DNA of 35,617 nt from CAZPMC01 sp964587755 (GCA_964587755.1 CAZPMC010000021.1:1-35617), one strand, 5' to 3'; shown: positions 15,310 to 23,610, counted from the stretch's first letter. Numbers and translations: made by a program. Notes: generated by a model not told the origin, from the sequence alone.

Positions 15310-16395
15310 TCAGTCTCCAAAACTAACACCGACACTTTTTGCTATCCTGACAAGCTCACCGTCTGCCGGTACTGTCTTAAGCTTGCCTACAGCCTCCTCC
15401 AGTGTTCTGGCAACTATCTCATCCCCGGATAAACCGACCATCATGCCGAATTTGCCCTCACTGGCAAGCTCAACCGCTTTGACACCAAACCTTGTAGAAA
15501 GTATTCTGTCATATGGGTTTGGCCTTCCCCCTCTTTGTAAATGTCCCAAAACGGTAACTCTTGTCTCTATTCCGGAAAGCCTTTCAATGTCCAAAGCCAG
15601 CTTGTTCCCTATGCCTCCCAGCTTTATCGGGTCAGGGCTTTTTTCATCTATTTTGCTGACAACCATCTCGCCGTCAACAGCCTTAGCGCCTTCAGCCACG
15701 ACGACGATGCTGAAATGCTTTCCGTTAGCCTTTCTCTCTAATATTTTATCTACTACCTTGTTTACGTCATAGGGGATCTCTGGAATCAAAATAACATCAG
15801 CTCCGCCTGCTATCCCTGAGGACAGAGCAATCCAGCCTGCATACCTGCCCATAACCTCAAGAATCATTACTCTGTGGTGAGATTCGGCTGTGGAATGCAG
15901 CTTGTCAATAGCATCTGTTGCAGTGTCTACTGCTGTCATGTAACCAAATGTCTTATCCGTTGCACAAAGGTCATTGTCAATGGTCTTAGGTACTCCGATT
16001 ACATTCATTCCCTTTCTGGCAAAATCCCGGGCACTTGTAAGTGTCCCGTCACCGCCGATTATTATCATACAGTCAATTCCGAGGGAGTTAACATTTTCAA
16101 TCACAGTGTCTGACATATCAACGTAATTAACCTTGCCGTTGCTTTCAACTCTGAATTTAAACGGGTTGTCTTTGTTGGAGCTGCCCAGGATAGTTCCGCC
16201 TTTATCCAAAATCCCTGAGGCATCATTTGACTTGAGTTCAACACAATGATTCTTTACCAATCCATAATACCCATCTTTAAAACCGATTACCTCATATCCG
16301 TATTTGTGAATCGCCGTCTTTGTAACTGCCCTCAAAACAGCATTAAGTCCCGGACAGTCTCCGCCGCCTGTCATTACACCTATCCTTCTAATCAC
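15310..16395 (-). CDS. pfkA: 6-phosphofructokinase (Gly104/Lys124-type)
   Basis: 361 residues, longer than the 320-residue E. coli type. GVMTGGGDCPGLNAV is the nucleotide loop, GGDGT lies at 114-118, PKTIDND at 136-142 holds the catalytic Asp140, and MGRYAGW and GHLQRGGRPNPYDR bind sugar phosphate. The Gly in GGDGT is typical of ATP users. The Lys in PKTIDND is shared with PPi enzymes, so this is the mixed group-III pattern; ATP as donor is likely but not certain. Start is GTG 16395 after AGGGGGT. It follows the PepT-like gene by 13 nt, so they are probably cotranscribed. Confidence 0.93.
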   Translation of the reverse strand: MIRRIGVMTGGGDCPGLNAVLRAVTKTAIHKYGYEVIGFKDGYYGLVKNHCVELKSNDASGILDKGGTILGSSNKDNPFKFRVESNGKVNYVDMSDTVIENVNSLGIDCMIIIGGDGTLTSARDFARKGMNVIGVPKTIDNDLCATDKTFGYMTAVDTATDAIDKLHSTAESHHRVMILEVMGRYAGWIALSSGIAGGADVILIPEIPYDVNKVVDKILERKANGKHFSIVVVAEGAKAVDGEMVVSKIDEKSPDPIKLGGIGNKLALDIERLSGIETRVTVLGHLQRGGRPNPYDRILSTRFGVKAVELASEGKFGMMVGLSGDEIVARTLEEAVGKLKTVPADGELVRIAKSVGVSFGD

Positions 16396-16408
16396 AGGTT
16401 AGTACCCC

Positions 16409-17521
16409 CTATTCAATATTTGAAATAATAGCCAGCAAAAACTCTGCTGCCTTGACCATATCTTCTATTACTATGTTCTCATCAACACTGTGTACCTTGT
16501 TCATTCCCACACTGACATTTACAGCCTCAATACCCTTGCCGTTATATATATTTGTATCACTGCCTCCGCCGGTCTCCTCCAAAACAAGAGGGACCTTTGC
16601 AGCATTAGCAGCCTTTTTAAGTATGCTGATTATCGGTGCATTCTCAGGTATGTTAAAGGAAGGATACTCGAGGACCGCTTTAAAATCAATACGTCCGCCG
16701 AGTTTTTCGGCTGCCTTCTCGAAACAGTCCTTCATGTGGCTAGTCTGGTCATCCAGCTTCTTTTTGTCCCTGCTTCTTGCCTCAGCCTTTATTTCGACTT
16801 TCTCGCAGACTATATTGGTTTCACGGCCTCCGTTTATGATTCCTATATTTGCTGTTGTCTCTTCGTCAATCCTCCCAAGCTTCATAGATGAAATCGCTTC
16901 CGCCGCTATCTGAATAGCGCTTATGCCCTTCTCAGGTTCAACACCCGCATGGGAAGCCTTTCCTTCCACCGTAACATAAATAATGTTTTGGGACGGAGCT
17001 TTAATATTAACTGTACCTATGGCTCCCCCGGTATCAAGAACTATTGCATACTTTGCATGTATTTTGCTGTAGTCAAGATTTTTAGCGCCCAAAAGTCCGC
17101 CCTCTTCAGCAACAGAGAATACAACCTGTATGTCACCATGGGGTATATTCTTCTCCTTCAGTACTCTTAAGCATTCCAAAATGCATACTATGCCGGCTGC
17201 ATCGTCTGCGCCGAGAATTGTGGAGCCATCGGTTTTTATTACGCCTTGCTCAATTATCGCCTTTTTACCCTTTCCTGGTTCAACTGTATCCATGTGTGCT
17301 GTCAGCATTACGGAAGGACTGTCCTTAGACCCTTTTATGGTGCAAATCAAATTCCCTGTATCAGAGCCAATTTTTTCGCCCGCATTGTCTTCCGTCACCT
17401 CATAGCCCATATCTTTAAGCTTTTGGGTGAGAGCATCCGCCATCTTTCTTTCATTTTTTGTAAGACTGTCTATGCTTACCAATTGAACAAATTCATCAAC
17501 CATTCTGTCTTTGTTAATCAT
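16409..17521 (-). CDS. M20/PepT-like metallopeptidase
   Basis: 370 residues. Zinc ligands and catalytic residues are visible: TAHMDTV (His and Asp), GADDAAG (bridging Asp), AEEGGLLG (catalytic Glu and ligand), LDTGG (Asp) and NKVHSVDE (His). The dimerisation lid includes the KASHAG.EPEKGISA motif. The closest type is the PepT-2 group of tripeptidase-like aminopeptidases; exact substrates are unknown. ATG 17521 lies 7 nt beyond the trmL stop (17528), and a GGAGGGG run within the trmL end serves as a distant ribosome site. Confidence 0.88.
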   Translation of the reverse strand: MINKDRMVDEFVQLVSIDSLTKNERKMADALTQKLKDMGYEVTEDNAGEKIGSDTGNLICTIKGSKDSPSVMLTAHMDTVEPGKGKKAIIEQGVIKTDGSTILGADDAAGIVCILECLRVLKEKNIPHGDIQVVFSVAEEGGLLGAKNLDYSKIHAKYAIVLDTGGAIGTVNIKAPSQNIIYVTVEGKASHAGVEPEKGISAIQIAAEAISSMKLGRIDEETTANIGIINGGRETNIVCEKVEIKAEARSRDKKKLDDQTSHMKDCFEKAAEKLGGRIDFKAVLEYPSFNIPENAPIISILKKAANAAKVPLVLEETGGGSDTNIYNGKGIEAVNVSVGMNKVHSVDENIVIEDMVKAAEFLLAIISNIE

Positions 17522-17527
17522 AGTTAA

Positions 17528-18016
17528 TCATTCCCCTCCCATTTTCCCTTTTTGGTTCATATTTTTAAAGCCGTGCTGTCTTAGAGCTTCATATAATATT
17601 ACCGCTACTGAGTTAGATAAATTTAAGGAGCGTATATCCGGCCTCATAGGTATTCTTATGCAGTTTGCCCTGTTAGCCTTAAGAAGGCTTTCCGGAAGAC
17701 CTGCTGTTTCTTTCCCGAATACCAGGAAACAATCCTCAGGATACTCTACTTGTGTATATGCCCGTTCTGCTTTTGTGGAGGCATAGAAAAATGTATGATT
17801 AATATAATTTCCCCTTAATTCCTCAAAACTATCACTTAAACTTACAAATACCTCATCCCAATAATCCAATCCAGCTCTTTTTAAATATCTGTCTTCTATT
17901 GAAAAGCCCAGAGGCTTGACCAGATGAAGCCGCGCCCCTGTTGCAGCACAGGTACGGGCAATGTTTCCAGTGTTTTGTGGTATCTCCGGCTCAACAAGAG
18001 CAATGTGAAATGCCAA
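17528..18016 (-). CDS. trmL: tRNA (cytidine/uridine-34-2'-O)-methyltransferase TrmL
   Basis: 162 residues of the SPOUT class. ALVEPEIPQNTGNIARTCAA is the N-terminal signature. Later come LVKPLGFSIEDRYLKRAGLDYW, FGKETAGLP and IPMRPDIRSLNLSNSVAV, which form the trefoil-knot SAM site. It methylates the wobble ribose of tRNA-Leu species. Start is TTG 18016 after GAGGTGAG. It is the first gene of the trmL-pepT-pfkA run and is divergent from glutamate dehydrogenase. Confidence 0.93.
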   Translation of the reverse strand: MAFHIALVEPEIPQNTGNIARTCAATGARLHLVKPLGFSIEDRYLKRAGLDYWDEVFVSLSDSFEELRGNYINHTFFYASTKAERAYTQVEYPEDCFLVFGKETAGLPESLLKANRANCIRIPMRPDIRSLNLSNSVAVILYEALRQHGFKNMNQKGKMGGE

Positions 18017-18067
18017 TTGTGACTCACCTCGTATTTTAATTTCGTCTCTACATATATTATCACAATT

Positions 18068-18081
18068 TGAAAGCGTTTAAA
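18068..18081 (+). promoter_or_regulatory. cre-like site between trmL and glutamate dehydrogenase
   Basis: TGAAAGCGTTTAAA agrees at 12 of 14 positions with the palindromic catabolite-response element TGAAAGCGCTTTCA. It is about 18 bp upstream of the gdh -35 box and also upstream of trmL. A CcpA-type regulator is not in the window; HprK and an HPr-like protein are. Confidence 0.3.
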
Positions 18082-18098
18082 AAATATAGGCAAATTTA

Positions 18099-18127
18099 TT
18101 GTAAACAATCCTTTACCCTGCTATAAT
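18099..18127 (+). promoter_or_regulatory. Sigma-A promoter of glutamate dehydrogenase
   Basis: TTGTAA (18099-18104), a 17-bp spacer and a perfect TATAAT (18122-18127). The leader to ATG 18211 would be about 77 nt. Confidence 0.7.
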
Positions 18128-18210
18128 AAATAGCTATAATGAAAAATTACATTTATAAAATTGCAGAATGTGCTGTTTTTCAAACTTCTCAAATTTCTGG
18201 AGGTCAACAT

Positions 18211-19497
18211 ATGAGTAACAAAGCTTATAACCCTTACAAAAACGCTCAAGAGCAATTCGATAAAGTTGCTTCGATACTTGAGCTGGATGAGGCAACACGG
18301 GAACTGTTGCGCCAGCCTATGCGTGAATACCATGTGACAATACCGGTGCGCATGGATGACGGCAGTGTGAAGGTATTTAAAGGATACCGTATCCAGCATA
18401 ACGATGCAAGAGGCCCTGCAAAAGGAGGAATTAGATTCCATCCTGAAGAAACTGAAGATACTATCCGGGCTCTTTCCATGTGGATGACTTGGAAATGCTC
18501 CGTTGTTGATATTCCCCTCGGCGGCGCAAAAGGCGGGATTGTTTGTGACCCCCGAACAATGTCAGAGCGTGAGCAAGAGCTATTATGCCGCGGCTTTATC
18601 CGTCAAACCGCCCGAGTACTCGGGCCTGTCAATGACGTTCCCGCTCCCGATGTAATGACCAGTGGAAAGCATATGCTTTGGATGCTTGATGAATATGAAG
18701 CAATAACCGGAGGCAGATACCCGGGCTTCATAACAGGAAAACCAGTCGGAATGGGTGGCTCCCTGGGCAGAACTGAAGCAACCGGCTTTGGTGTTATTTT
18801 CGTATTGCGTGAAGCGTTAAAAGAGCTAGGTATAAATATTGCCGGGACAACAGCATGTTTCCAGGGCTTCGGCAATGTTGCCCAATACGCAGTAAGAAAG
18901 TATCTGGAGCTGGGCGGTAAGACAATCGCTATCTCCTGCTGGGATAATACAGACAAAACCTCTTACACCTTCCGTAAATTAAACGGGATAGATATTGATG
19001 AATTGACTGCTATTACAGACTCATTCGGCTCAATAAATAAAGAAAAGGCGCTGGCACTGGGATATGAATTGCTGCCTGGAAATGCTTGGATTGAGCAAGA
19101 CGTAGACATTCTTATTCCGGCAGCTTTAGAAAATCAAATAACTGACGAAAATGTTAACAAAATCAGCCAGCAGGTTAAGGTTATAGCAGAAGCCGCTAAC
19201 GGGCCCACAACTCCTGATGCCGATAAAGTAATAAATGAGCGTGGGATATTTGTTCTGCCGGACTTTCTGACTAACGCCGGAGGAGTTACCTGCAGCTATT
19301 TCGAACAGGTTCAGTGCAATATGAATTACTTCTGGGAAAAGGAAGAGGTTTTAGAAAAGCTTGATACAAAGATGACCTCTGCCTTCAGGTCTGTTTATGA
19401 AATTCATAAAAGCCAAAATCTCACCATGCGTGACGCAGCTTATGTTATTGCAATAAAAAGAGTGGCAGAGGCTGTAAAGAATCGCGGTTGGGTCTAA
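18211..19497 (+). CDS. gdhA: Glu/Leu/Phe/Val dehydrogenase, probably NAD(P)-glutamate dehydrogenase
   Basis: 428 residues. The substrate domain has GPAKGGIRFHP and DIPLGGAKGGI, with the substrate and catalytic Lys residues, and VPAPDVMT. GKPVGMGGSLGRTEATGFGV follows, then the Rossmann fold with CFQGFGNVAQYA. The length and motifs fit clostridial or archaeal-type hexameric glutamate dehydrogenase, which interconverts glutamate and 2-oxoglutarate plus ammonia. ATG 18211 is set by TGGAGGT 7-8 nt before it; an in-frame start at 18139 overlaps the promoter region. It is a single gene. Confidence 0.93.
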   Translation: MSNKAYNPYKNAQEQFDKVASILELDEATRELLRQPMREYHVTIPVRMDDGSVKVFKGYRIQHNDARGPAKGGIRFHPEETEDTIRALSMWMTWKCSVVDIPLGGAKGGIVCDPRTMSEREQELLCRGFIRQTARVLGPVNDVPAPDVMTSGKHMLWMLDEYEAITGGRYPGFITGKPVGMGGSLGRTEATGFGVIFVLREALKELGINIAGTTACFQGFGNVAQYAVRKYLELGGKTIAISCWDNTDKTSYTFRKLNGIDIDELTAITDSFGSINKEKALALGYELLPGNAWIEQDVDILIPAALENQITDENVNKISQQVKVIAEAANGPTTPDADKVINERGIFVLPDFLTNAGGVTCSYFEQVQCNMNYFWEKEEVLEKLDTKMTSAFRSVYEIHKSQNLTMRDAAYVIAIKRVAEAVKNRGWV

Positions 19498-19515
19498 ATC
19501 ACATTTATGTCTATC

Positions 19516-19549
19516 GTCCAGTGAATAACAAATAAGTTATTCACTGGAC
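19516..19549. terminator. Perfect 14-bp palindrome between convergent genes
   Basis: GTCCAGTGAATAAC, loop AAATAA and GTTATTCACTGGAC form a perfect 14-bp stem. It lies between glutamate dehydrogenase (+) and the CheX-like gene (-). No T-run follows on either strand, which is unusual for an intrinsic terminator. Confidence 0.65.
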
Positions 19550-19565
19550 AGAACGATATGATTAT

Positions 19566-20033
19566 CTACTCGCTTTCCGACGATATATCAAGCTCAATTT
19601 TCCCTTCATCTCCTAATAATAAGGGTATGCAAATTGTTTTCATTCTATTTGGCGTAATTTGCATATTTTCTCCCATCAAAAGAGACGGGGGAGTGATATC
19701 AATATTGATACCCCTATTATAAAGAATCGTGGCAGCGTTACCCATAATCATATTAGCCAACTCAGATATGGCACTTTTTGACATTTCATCAAACTCAGTG
19801 ATGGGCATGCCCATCATCATCATTGAAGCTATCTGCATAGCAAACTCTTTATTTAAAGAAAATACTGCTTGTCCGCGTATTTTTCCTGTCAGCCCTACCA
19901 TTATTATCACATCTTCACTTCTATAAGGAGCAGTCTTCAAATATATTTTGCCAAGCTTTGCATCTAAAGAAGCTATTTGCTTTAGTACTGTCTGACTTGC
20001 TTCTATAAAAGGATTGATATATTCTATTTTCAT
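19566..20033 (-). CDS. CheX-like chemotaxis phosphatase family protein
   Basis: 155 residues. The CheC/CheX-family helix motif is clear: KSAISELANMIMGNAA (Glu and Asn of the ExxN phosphatase site). A second beta region ends in MKTICIPLLLGDEGKIELDI. Only one ExxN motif is seen, as in CheX. CheX proteins dephosphorylate CheY-P; the partner here is unknown, as no other chemotaxis gene is in the window. AAGGTGGG lies before ATG 20033. It is monocistronic, convergent with glutamate dehydrogenase. Confidence 0.82.
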   Translation of the reverse strand: MKIEYINPFIEASQTVLKQIASLDAKLGKIYLKTAPYRSEDVIIMVGLTGKIRGQAVFSLNKEFAMQIASMMMMGMPITEFDEMSKSAISELANMIMGNAATILYNRGINIDITPPSLLMGENMQITPNRMKTICIPLLLGDEGKIELDISSESE

Positions 20034-20177
20034 CTATAACTGTCCCACCTTTGTCATCTGAAATAAAACATGTAATATTACCTATTCTATATTAACGGAA
20101 TAATTCCTTCTTTTCATTATACTTTATAATTGTTTATTTTTCTACAAGTCGATAATTCTGTCTTTGCTTTATTATAT

Positions 20178-20537
20178 TTATCTCTTTGCCTTTGGTCTAA
20201 AGCCGACAGAAGCAATATAACCAAAAAAAACAGCCGCTGCAATTCCTGCTGCTCCGGCCTTAATGCCGCCTGTAAATGCTCCCAGGAGCCCCACCTTCTC
20301 GACCTCTTTAAATGTTCCTTTTGCCATGCTGTACCCAAAGCCTGTAAGGGGTATAGTCGCCCCGGCACCACCGAAGTCCACTATCTTTTGGTATACCCCT
20401 AAAGCTGTCAATAAAACACCAAGTGTCACAAAAAGCACCAGTATTCTCGCTGAAGTCAACTTTGTTTTATCAATTAATACCTGACCTATAGCACAAATAA
20501 ACCCTCCGACTAAAAAAGCATTAAAATATGAAGCCAT
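20178..20537 (-). CDS. spoVAE: Stage V sporulation protein AE
   Basis: 119 residues with three to four membrane segments. The SpoVAE pattern AFLVGGFICAIGQVLIDKTKLTSARILV is followed by GAGATIPLTGFGYSMAKG. It belongs to the SpoVA channel that takes dipicolinic acid into the forespore and releases it at germination. It resembles SpoVAC in this motif, as usual for the two paralogues. It is 11 nt downstream of spoVAD and last in the spoVAC-AD-AE set. No strong terminator was seen in 20034-20177. Confidence 0.93.
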   Translation of the reverse strand: MASYFNAFLVGGFICAIGQVLIDKTKLTSARILVLFVTLGVLLTALGVYQKIVDFGGAGATIPLTGFGYSMAKGTFKEVEKVGLLGAFTGGIKAGAAGIAAAVFFGYIASVGFRPKAKR

Positions 20538-20548
20538 TGTATCTCCTC

Positions 20549-21562
20549 CTATAAACTGATTTCAATTGCAAGGGCATGTGCAATGCTCGGTATGGTCTCA
20601 CCCTGTTGTACACTTATAGGACTATGAAGTGCGCCTGTGGGAACAAACAATATTTTTTTAAGCTTGTTATTTTTCAGGCTGTCATATAAAAACCCAGCAA
20701 AGACTGTTGCTGAGCATCCGCACCCACTTCCTCCGGCGTGGGCATCCTGTGTCTTATCAAATATCATAATACCGCAATCATTTAGTATGCTTCTGATACA
20801 TAGCCCGTTTGCGGATAGCAAATCATCAAGTATTTCTATGCCTATCTTCCCTAAATCGCCTGTTACAACCATATCGTAATAATCCATAGGCAATCCTGTA
20901 TCTTCAAAATGAGCGAAAATAGTCTCTGCTGCTGCAGGAGCCATTGCAGCCCCCATGTTGTTCTGGTCCTTTATACCCATGTCTACGATTTTACCCGTTG
21001 TAACCCTCGTTATGAAAGGCCCCATGCCCTCGGAAGATATCAATACCCCACCGGCTCCCGTTACAGTCCATTGCGCCGTGGGGGGTCTTTGACAACCCAA
21101 CTCCAAAGGGAACCTGAACTGCTTTTCAGCCGAACAAAAATGGCTTGAGGTCATACACATAACATTTGATCCGAAGCCTCCCTCAACAATCATCGCCCCA
21201 AGGCTCATGGCTTCCCCTATGGTAGAGCATGCCCCATAAAGCCCAAACATAGGAACTCCTGATTCTCTGAGTCCAAAGCTTGCTGCTATACATTGGTTTA
21301 ACAGGTCTCCTGCCAAAATGTAATCAAGTCCGTTGACTGCAATGGAACCATTAGCGCAGGTTTTTGCAAAGACTTCCCGCAAAAACTTACTTTCAGCCAT
21401 TTCCCAGCTTTTTTCTCCCCACAGCTCATCCTCCAGGACAACGTCAAAGTAATAAGCAAGAGGACCTTTTCCCTCCTTCGGTCCCACTATTGAACCAGTT
21501 GCCGCTATTGTAGGTGGCTTCTTAAATTGAACTGTTTGCTTACCAATCTTTTTTACAGTCAT
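20549..21562 (-). CDS. spoVAD: Stage V sporulation protein AD
   Basis: 337 residues, of thiolase/KAS-like fold. Conserved stretches include GSIVGPKEGKGPLAYYFD, MFGLYGACSTIGEAMSLGA, HFCSAEKQFRFPLELG (with RPPTAQWTVTGAG after it) and HAGGSGCGCSA. SpoVAD is the soluble dipicolinic-acid-binding component of the SpoVA complex. It lies 36 nt after spoVAC and is probably transcribed with it in the forespore. Confidence 0.95.
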   Translation of the reverse strand: MTVKKIGKQTVQFKKPPTIAATGSIVGPKEGKGPLAYYFDVVLEDELWGEKSWEMAESKFLREVFAKTCANGSIAVNGLDYILAGDLLNQCIAASFGLRESGVPMFGLYGACSTIGEAMSLGAMIVEGGFGSNVMCMTSSHFCSAEKQFRFPLELGCQRPPTAQWTVTGAGGVLISSEGMGPFITRVTTGKIVDMGIKDQNNMGAAMAPAAAETIFAHFEDTGLPMDYYDMVVTGDLGKIGIEILDDLLSANGLCIRSILNDCGIMIFDKTQDAHAGGSGCGCSATVFAGFLYDSLKNNKLKKILFVPTGALHSPISVQQGETIPSIAHALAIEISL

Positions 21563-21598
21563 CTCAGGTCTCCTTTACCAACTACATTTTAATGATTA

Positions 21599-22042
21599 TT
21601 AATGTATCAGGTAATAAAGTATGCCGACAATAACCGATGCGGATATTCCGAATACCAGTACAGGACCTGCTAAAATAAACATCCTGGCGCCAATACCCAG
21701 GACATATCCCTCATTTTTATACTCCATTCCTGGTGAAGCAATAGAATTTGCAAACCCTGTAATAGGTACAATGGAGCCTGCACCTGCAAACTTGCCCAAA
21801 TCGTCATAAATATTCATTGCAGTAAATGCAATTCCCAGGAAAATCATTGTGATAGCTGTAACTGATGCCGCAGATTCTGTATCAAGCCCCAGCTTCTTGT
21901 AGGAATTGGAGAAAAATTGTCCCACAACACAAATAAGCCCTCCTACAAGATATGCCCTCATTATATTGCGTAAAAGCTTTGAATTTGGAGACTTTTTGTC
22001 GACGTATTTTTTATACTCCTCCTTTGTCATTACCTTCTGCAA
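21599..22042 (-). CDS. spoVAC: Stage V sporulation protein AC
   Basis: 147 residues from TTG 22042. There are four predicted membrane segments, with AYLVGGLICVVGQFFSNSYKKLGL and FAGAGSIVPITGFANSIASPGMEYK as family hallmarks. SpoVAC is the mechanosensitive membrane channel part of SpoVA. Three in-frame starts are possible: GTG 22051 (only 1 nt after the GGAG), TTG 22042 (10 nt after it) and ATG 22030 (weak AAGG at 2 nt). TTG 22042 fits the site best but is uncertain. The stop of the upstream small ORF overlaps this ribosome site. Confidence 0.93.
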   Translation of the reverse strand: MQKVMTKEEYKKYVDKKSPNSKLLRNIMRAYLVGGLICVVGQFFSNSYKKLGLDTESAASVTAITMIFLGIAFTAMNIYDDLGKFAGAGSIVPITGFANSIASPGMEYKNEGYVLGIGARMFILAGPVLVFGISASVIVGILYYLIH

Positions 22043-22058
22043 TTTTCTCACACTCCTT

Positions 22059-22223
22059 TTACTGCAAATTCTTAACTCCTCCGTCTAAGACAAAAACACC
22101 CTTAGACGGAGCTTTTGCTTTTCCCTGGCCTGAAATATGCATCCAAAGCAACATAATTAATAGAAAAAATGCCAGAATAATAAGAAATACTCTATACTTG
22201 TATCTGTTCAATGCTGCAAACAC
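22059..22223 (-). CDS. Small single-pass membrane protein, unknown
   Basis: 54 residues from GTG 22223: a short basic start (ALNRYKYR), one hydrophobic segment (about residues 12-31, RVFLIILAFFLLIMLLWMHI) and a short tail ending GGVKNLQ. GGAG lies 9 nt before the GTG. The stop TAA runs into the AAAAGGAG used by spoVAC, which suggests translational coupling. Its place between sigF and spoVAC suggests forespore expression. I do not recognise the family. A perfect 11-bp inverted repeat lies inside the C-terminal codons. Confidence 0.6.
   Translation of the reverse strand: MFAALNRYKYRVFLIILAFFLLIMLLWMHISGQGKAKAPSKGVFVLDGGVKNLQ
22079..22111. other. Perfect 11-bp inverted repeat inside the small ORF
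   Basis: CTCCGTCTAAG (22079-22089), an 11-nt loop and CTTAGACGGAG (22101-22111). On the minus strand the loop is GGTGTTTTTGT. No T-run follows the stem, so it may control read-through or coupling into spoVAC rather than end transcription. Confidence 0.6.
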
Positions 22224-22259
22224 AACTCAACACTCCTCATAAACATTATTTAGTTTTAT

Positions 22260-22290
22260 TATTATTGGATTAGATGGATAGTAATATGCA
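22260..22290 (-). promoter_or_regulatory. Candidate sigma-G-type promoter of the spoVA group
   Basis: On the minus strand TGCATA (22290-22285), a 17-bp spacer and CAATAATA (22267-22260) resemble the forespore sigma-G pattern (GHATR / CAT-like -10). It lies about 40 bp before the small ORF and about 220 bp before spoVAC. spoVA is sigma-G dependent in Bacillus; here this is inference. Confidence 0.35.
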
Positions 22291-22310
22291 TTTAAAGCAT
22301 TTACAAATGA

Positions 22311-23057
22311 TTAGCATAAATTGATTCTGTTTCTCAAATCGTCAAGAATTTTCTTTTCAATTCTCGACACCTGAACCTGTGAAATGCCCAACTGCTTTGC
22401 AATCTGCACTTGGGTTTTTTCCTTGAAATATCTTAAAATAATTATTTGCTTTTCTCTTGGCTTCAATGTGTCCAAAATCTGCCTCAGTGAAATTTTATCG
22501 ATTATGTCGGCTTCACTGTCATTACATTGATCGTTTAATTTATCAATAAGCATCAAAGATGAATTCTCACCGTCGACAACCGGATTAAAAAGAGATTCCG
22601 GTGAATATCCGGCTTCAATTGCCATAACAAGCTCTTCATTGGATACATCCAGCCTTGATGCCATCTCATTGATAGTCGGCTCCCTCCCCAGCTCCTTGCT
22701 CATAATTTCCTTCGTAATTCTGGCTCTGTACGACATTTCCTTAAGGGAACGGCTGACCTTAATGATTCCGTCATCCCGCAAAAAGCGTTTTATTTCACCT
22801 ATTATCATCGGGACGGCATAGGTTGAAAATTTGACCTCAAAGGATGTGTCAAATTTATTTATTGCTTTTATTAAACCGATGCAGCCTATCTGAAACAAAT
22901 CTTCAGTTTCATGGCCTCTGTTTTGGAATCTGCGCACAATACTCCACACAAGTCCTACATTGCTCTCAACGAGGATCCCCTGTGCTTTTTTATCGCCTTC
23001 CTTTGCCAGCTCTATAAGCTTCATCGTATCGATATCCTTATATGACTGCTCACTCAT
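22311..23057 (-). CDS. sigF: RNA polymerase sigma-F factor, sporulation
   Basis: 248 residues from ATG 23057. Region 2 includes ESNVGLVWSIVRRFQNRGHETEDLFQIGCIGLIKAI and KFSTYAVPMIIGEIKRFLRDDG; region 3 is central; region 4 has LKPREKQIIILRYFKEKTQVQIAKQLGISQVQVSRIEKK. It is the first forespore-specific sigma factor, held inactive by SpoIIAB. GAAGGG lies 7 nt before this ATG; an upstream in-frame TTG at 23078 is less likely. It is third in the spoIIA operon. Confidence 0.96.
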   Translation of the reverse strand: MSEQSYKDIDTMKLIELAKEGDKKAQGILVESNVGLVWSIVRRFQNRGHETEDLFQIGCIGLIKAINKFDTSFEVKFSTYAVPMIIGEIKRFLRDDGIIKVSRSLKEMSYRARITKEIMSKELGREPTINEMASRLDVSNEELVMAIEAGYSPESLFNPVVDGENSSLMLIDKLNDQCNDSEADIIDKISLRQILDTLKPREKQIIILRYFKEKTQVQIAKQLGISQVQVSRIEKKILDDLRNRINLC

Positions 23058-23136
23058 ATAAAAGCCCTTCACTTTCAATCCACAATTAGCTATATTTACT
23101 TAATTATTCCATCTTTGAGCAAAAAAAATACATAAA

Positions 23137-23568
23137 TTAATCAATTGAGCTAAAATTTTTAATTAATATAACAGTCGTTCCTTCTCCGGGTTTCGAATGA
23201 ACCTTGACTACATCCATAAAGCTCTCCATGACTGTAAAGCCCATTCCTGAGCGTTCCATGTCCGGCTTGGAGGTATAGAGTGGCTGCATAGCCTGCTCAA
23301 TATCTTCTATTCCCTTCCCTTCATCGCTAATCTCAATTTCAACACTTTTTTCATAAAGTCTACATACCATTTTTATAATTCCTTGCTTATTTTCATAACC
23401 ATGGATAATGGCATTAGTAACAGCCTCAGAGACAGCAGTTTTAATATCCGCCAGCTCTTCAAGAGTAGGGTCCAGCTGGGAGGCAAACGCTGCTGCCACC
23501 ACTCTTGCAAAGGCTTCATTACTAGACTTGCTCAAAAATTCCAGTTTCATTTCATTAACAGGCTGCAT
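23137..23568 (-). CDS. spoIIAB: Anti-sigma-F factor and serine kinase SpoIIAB
   Basis: 143 residues of the GHKL ATPase fold: the N box VSEAVTNAIIHGY, the G1 box ISDEGKGIED and the G2 region ERSGMGFTVMESFMD. It binds sigma-F and also phosphorylates SpoIIAA on serine. GGGAGAG lies 7 nt before ATG 23568. It follows spoIIAA by 42 nt and precedes sigF by 79 nt, the standard order. Confidence 0.96.
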   Translation of the reverse strand: MQPVNEMKLEFLSKSSNEAFARVVAAAFASQLDPTLEELADIKTAVSEAVTNAIIHGYENKQGIIKMVCRLYEKSVEIEISDEGKGIEDIEQAMQPLYTSKPDMERSGMGFTVMESFMDVVKVHSKPGEGTTVILIKNFSSID

Positions 23569-23610
23569 TACATTTCTCTCCCTTTACACTATACTCTTCT
23601 TCGTACCTGT

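Noticed and set aside
16452..16913. 153-codon plus-strand frame antisense to the PepT-like gene
   Set aside because: It is a shadow of a well-supported gene, with hydrophobic and Ser-rich low-complexity content and no ribosome site.
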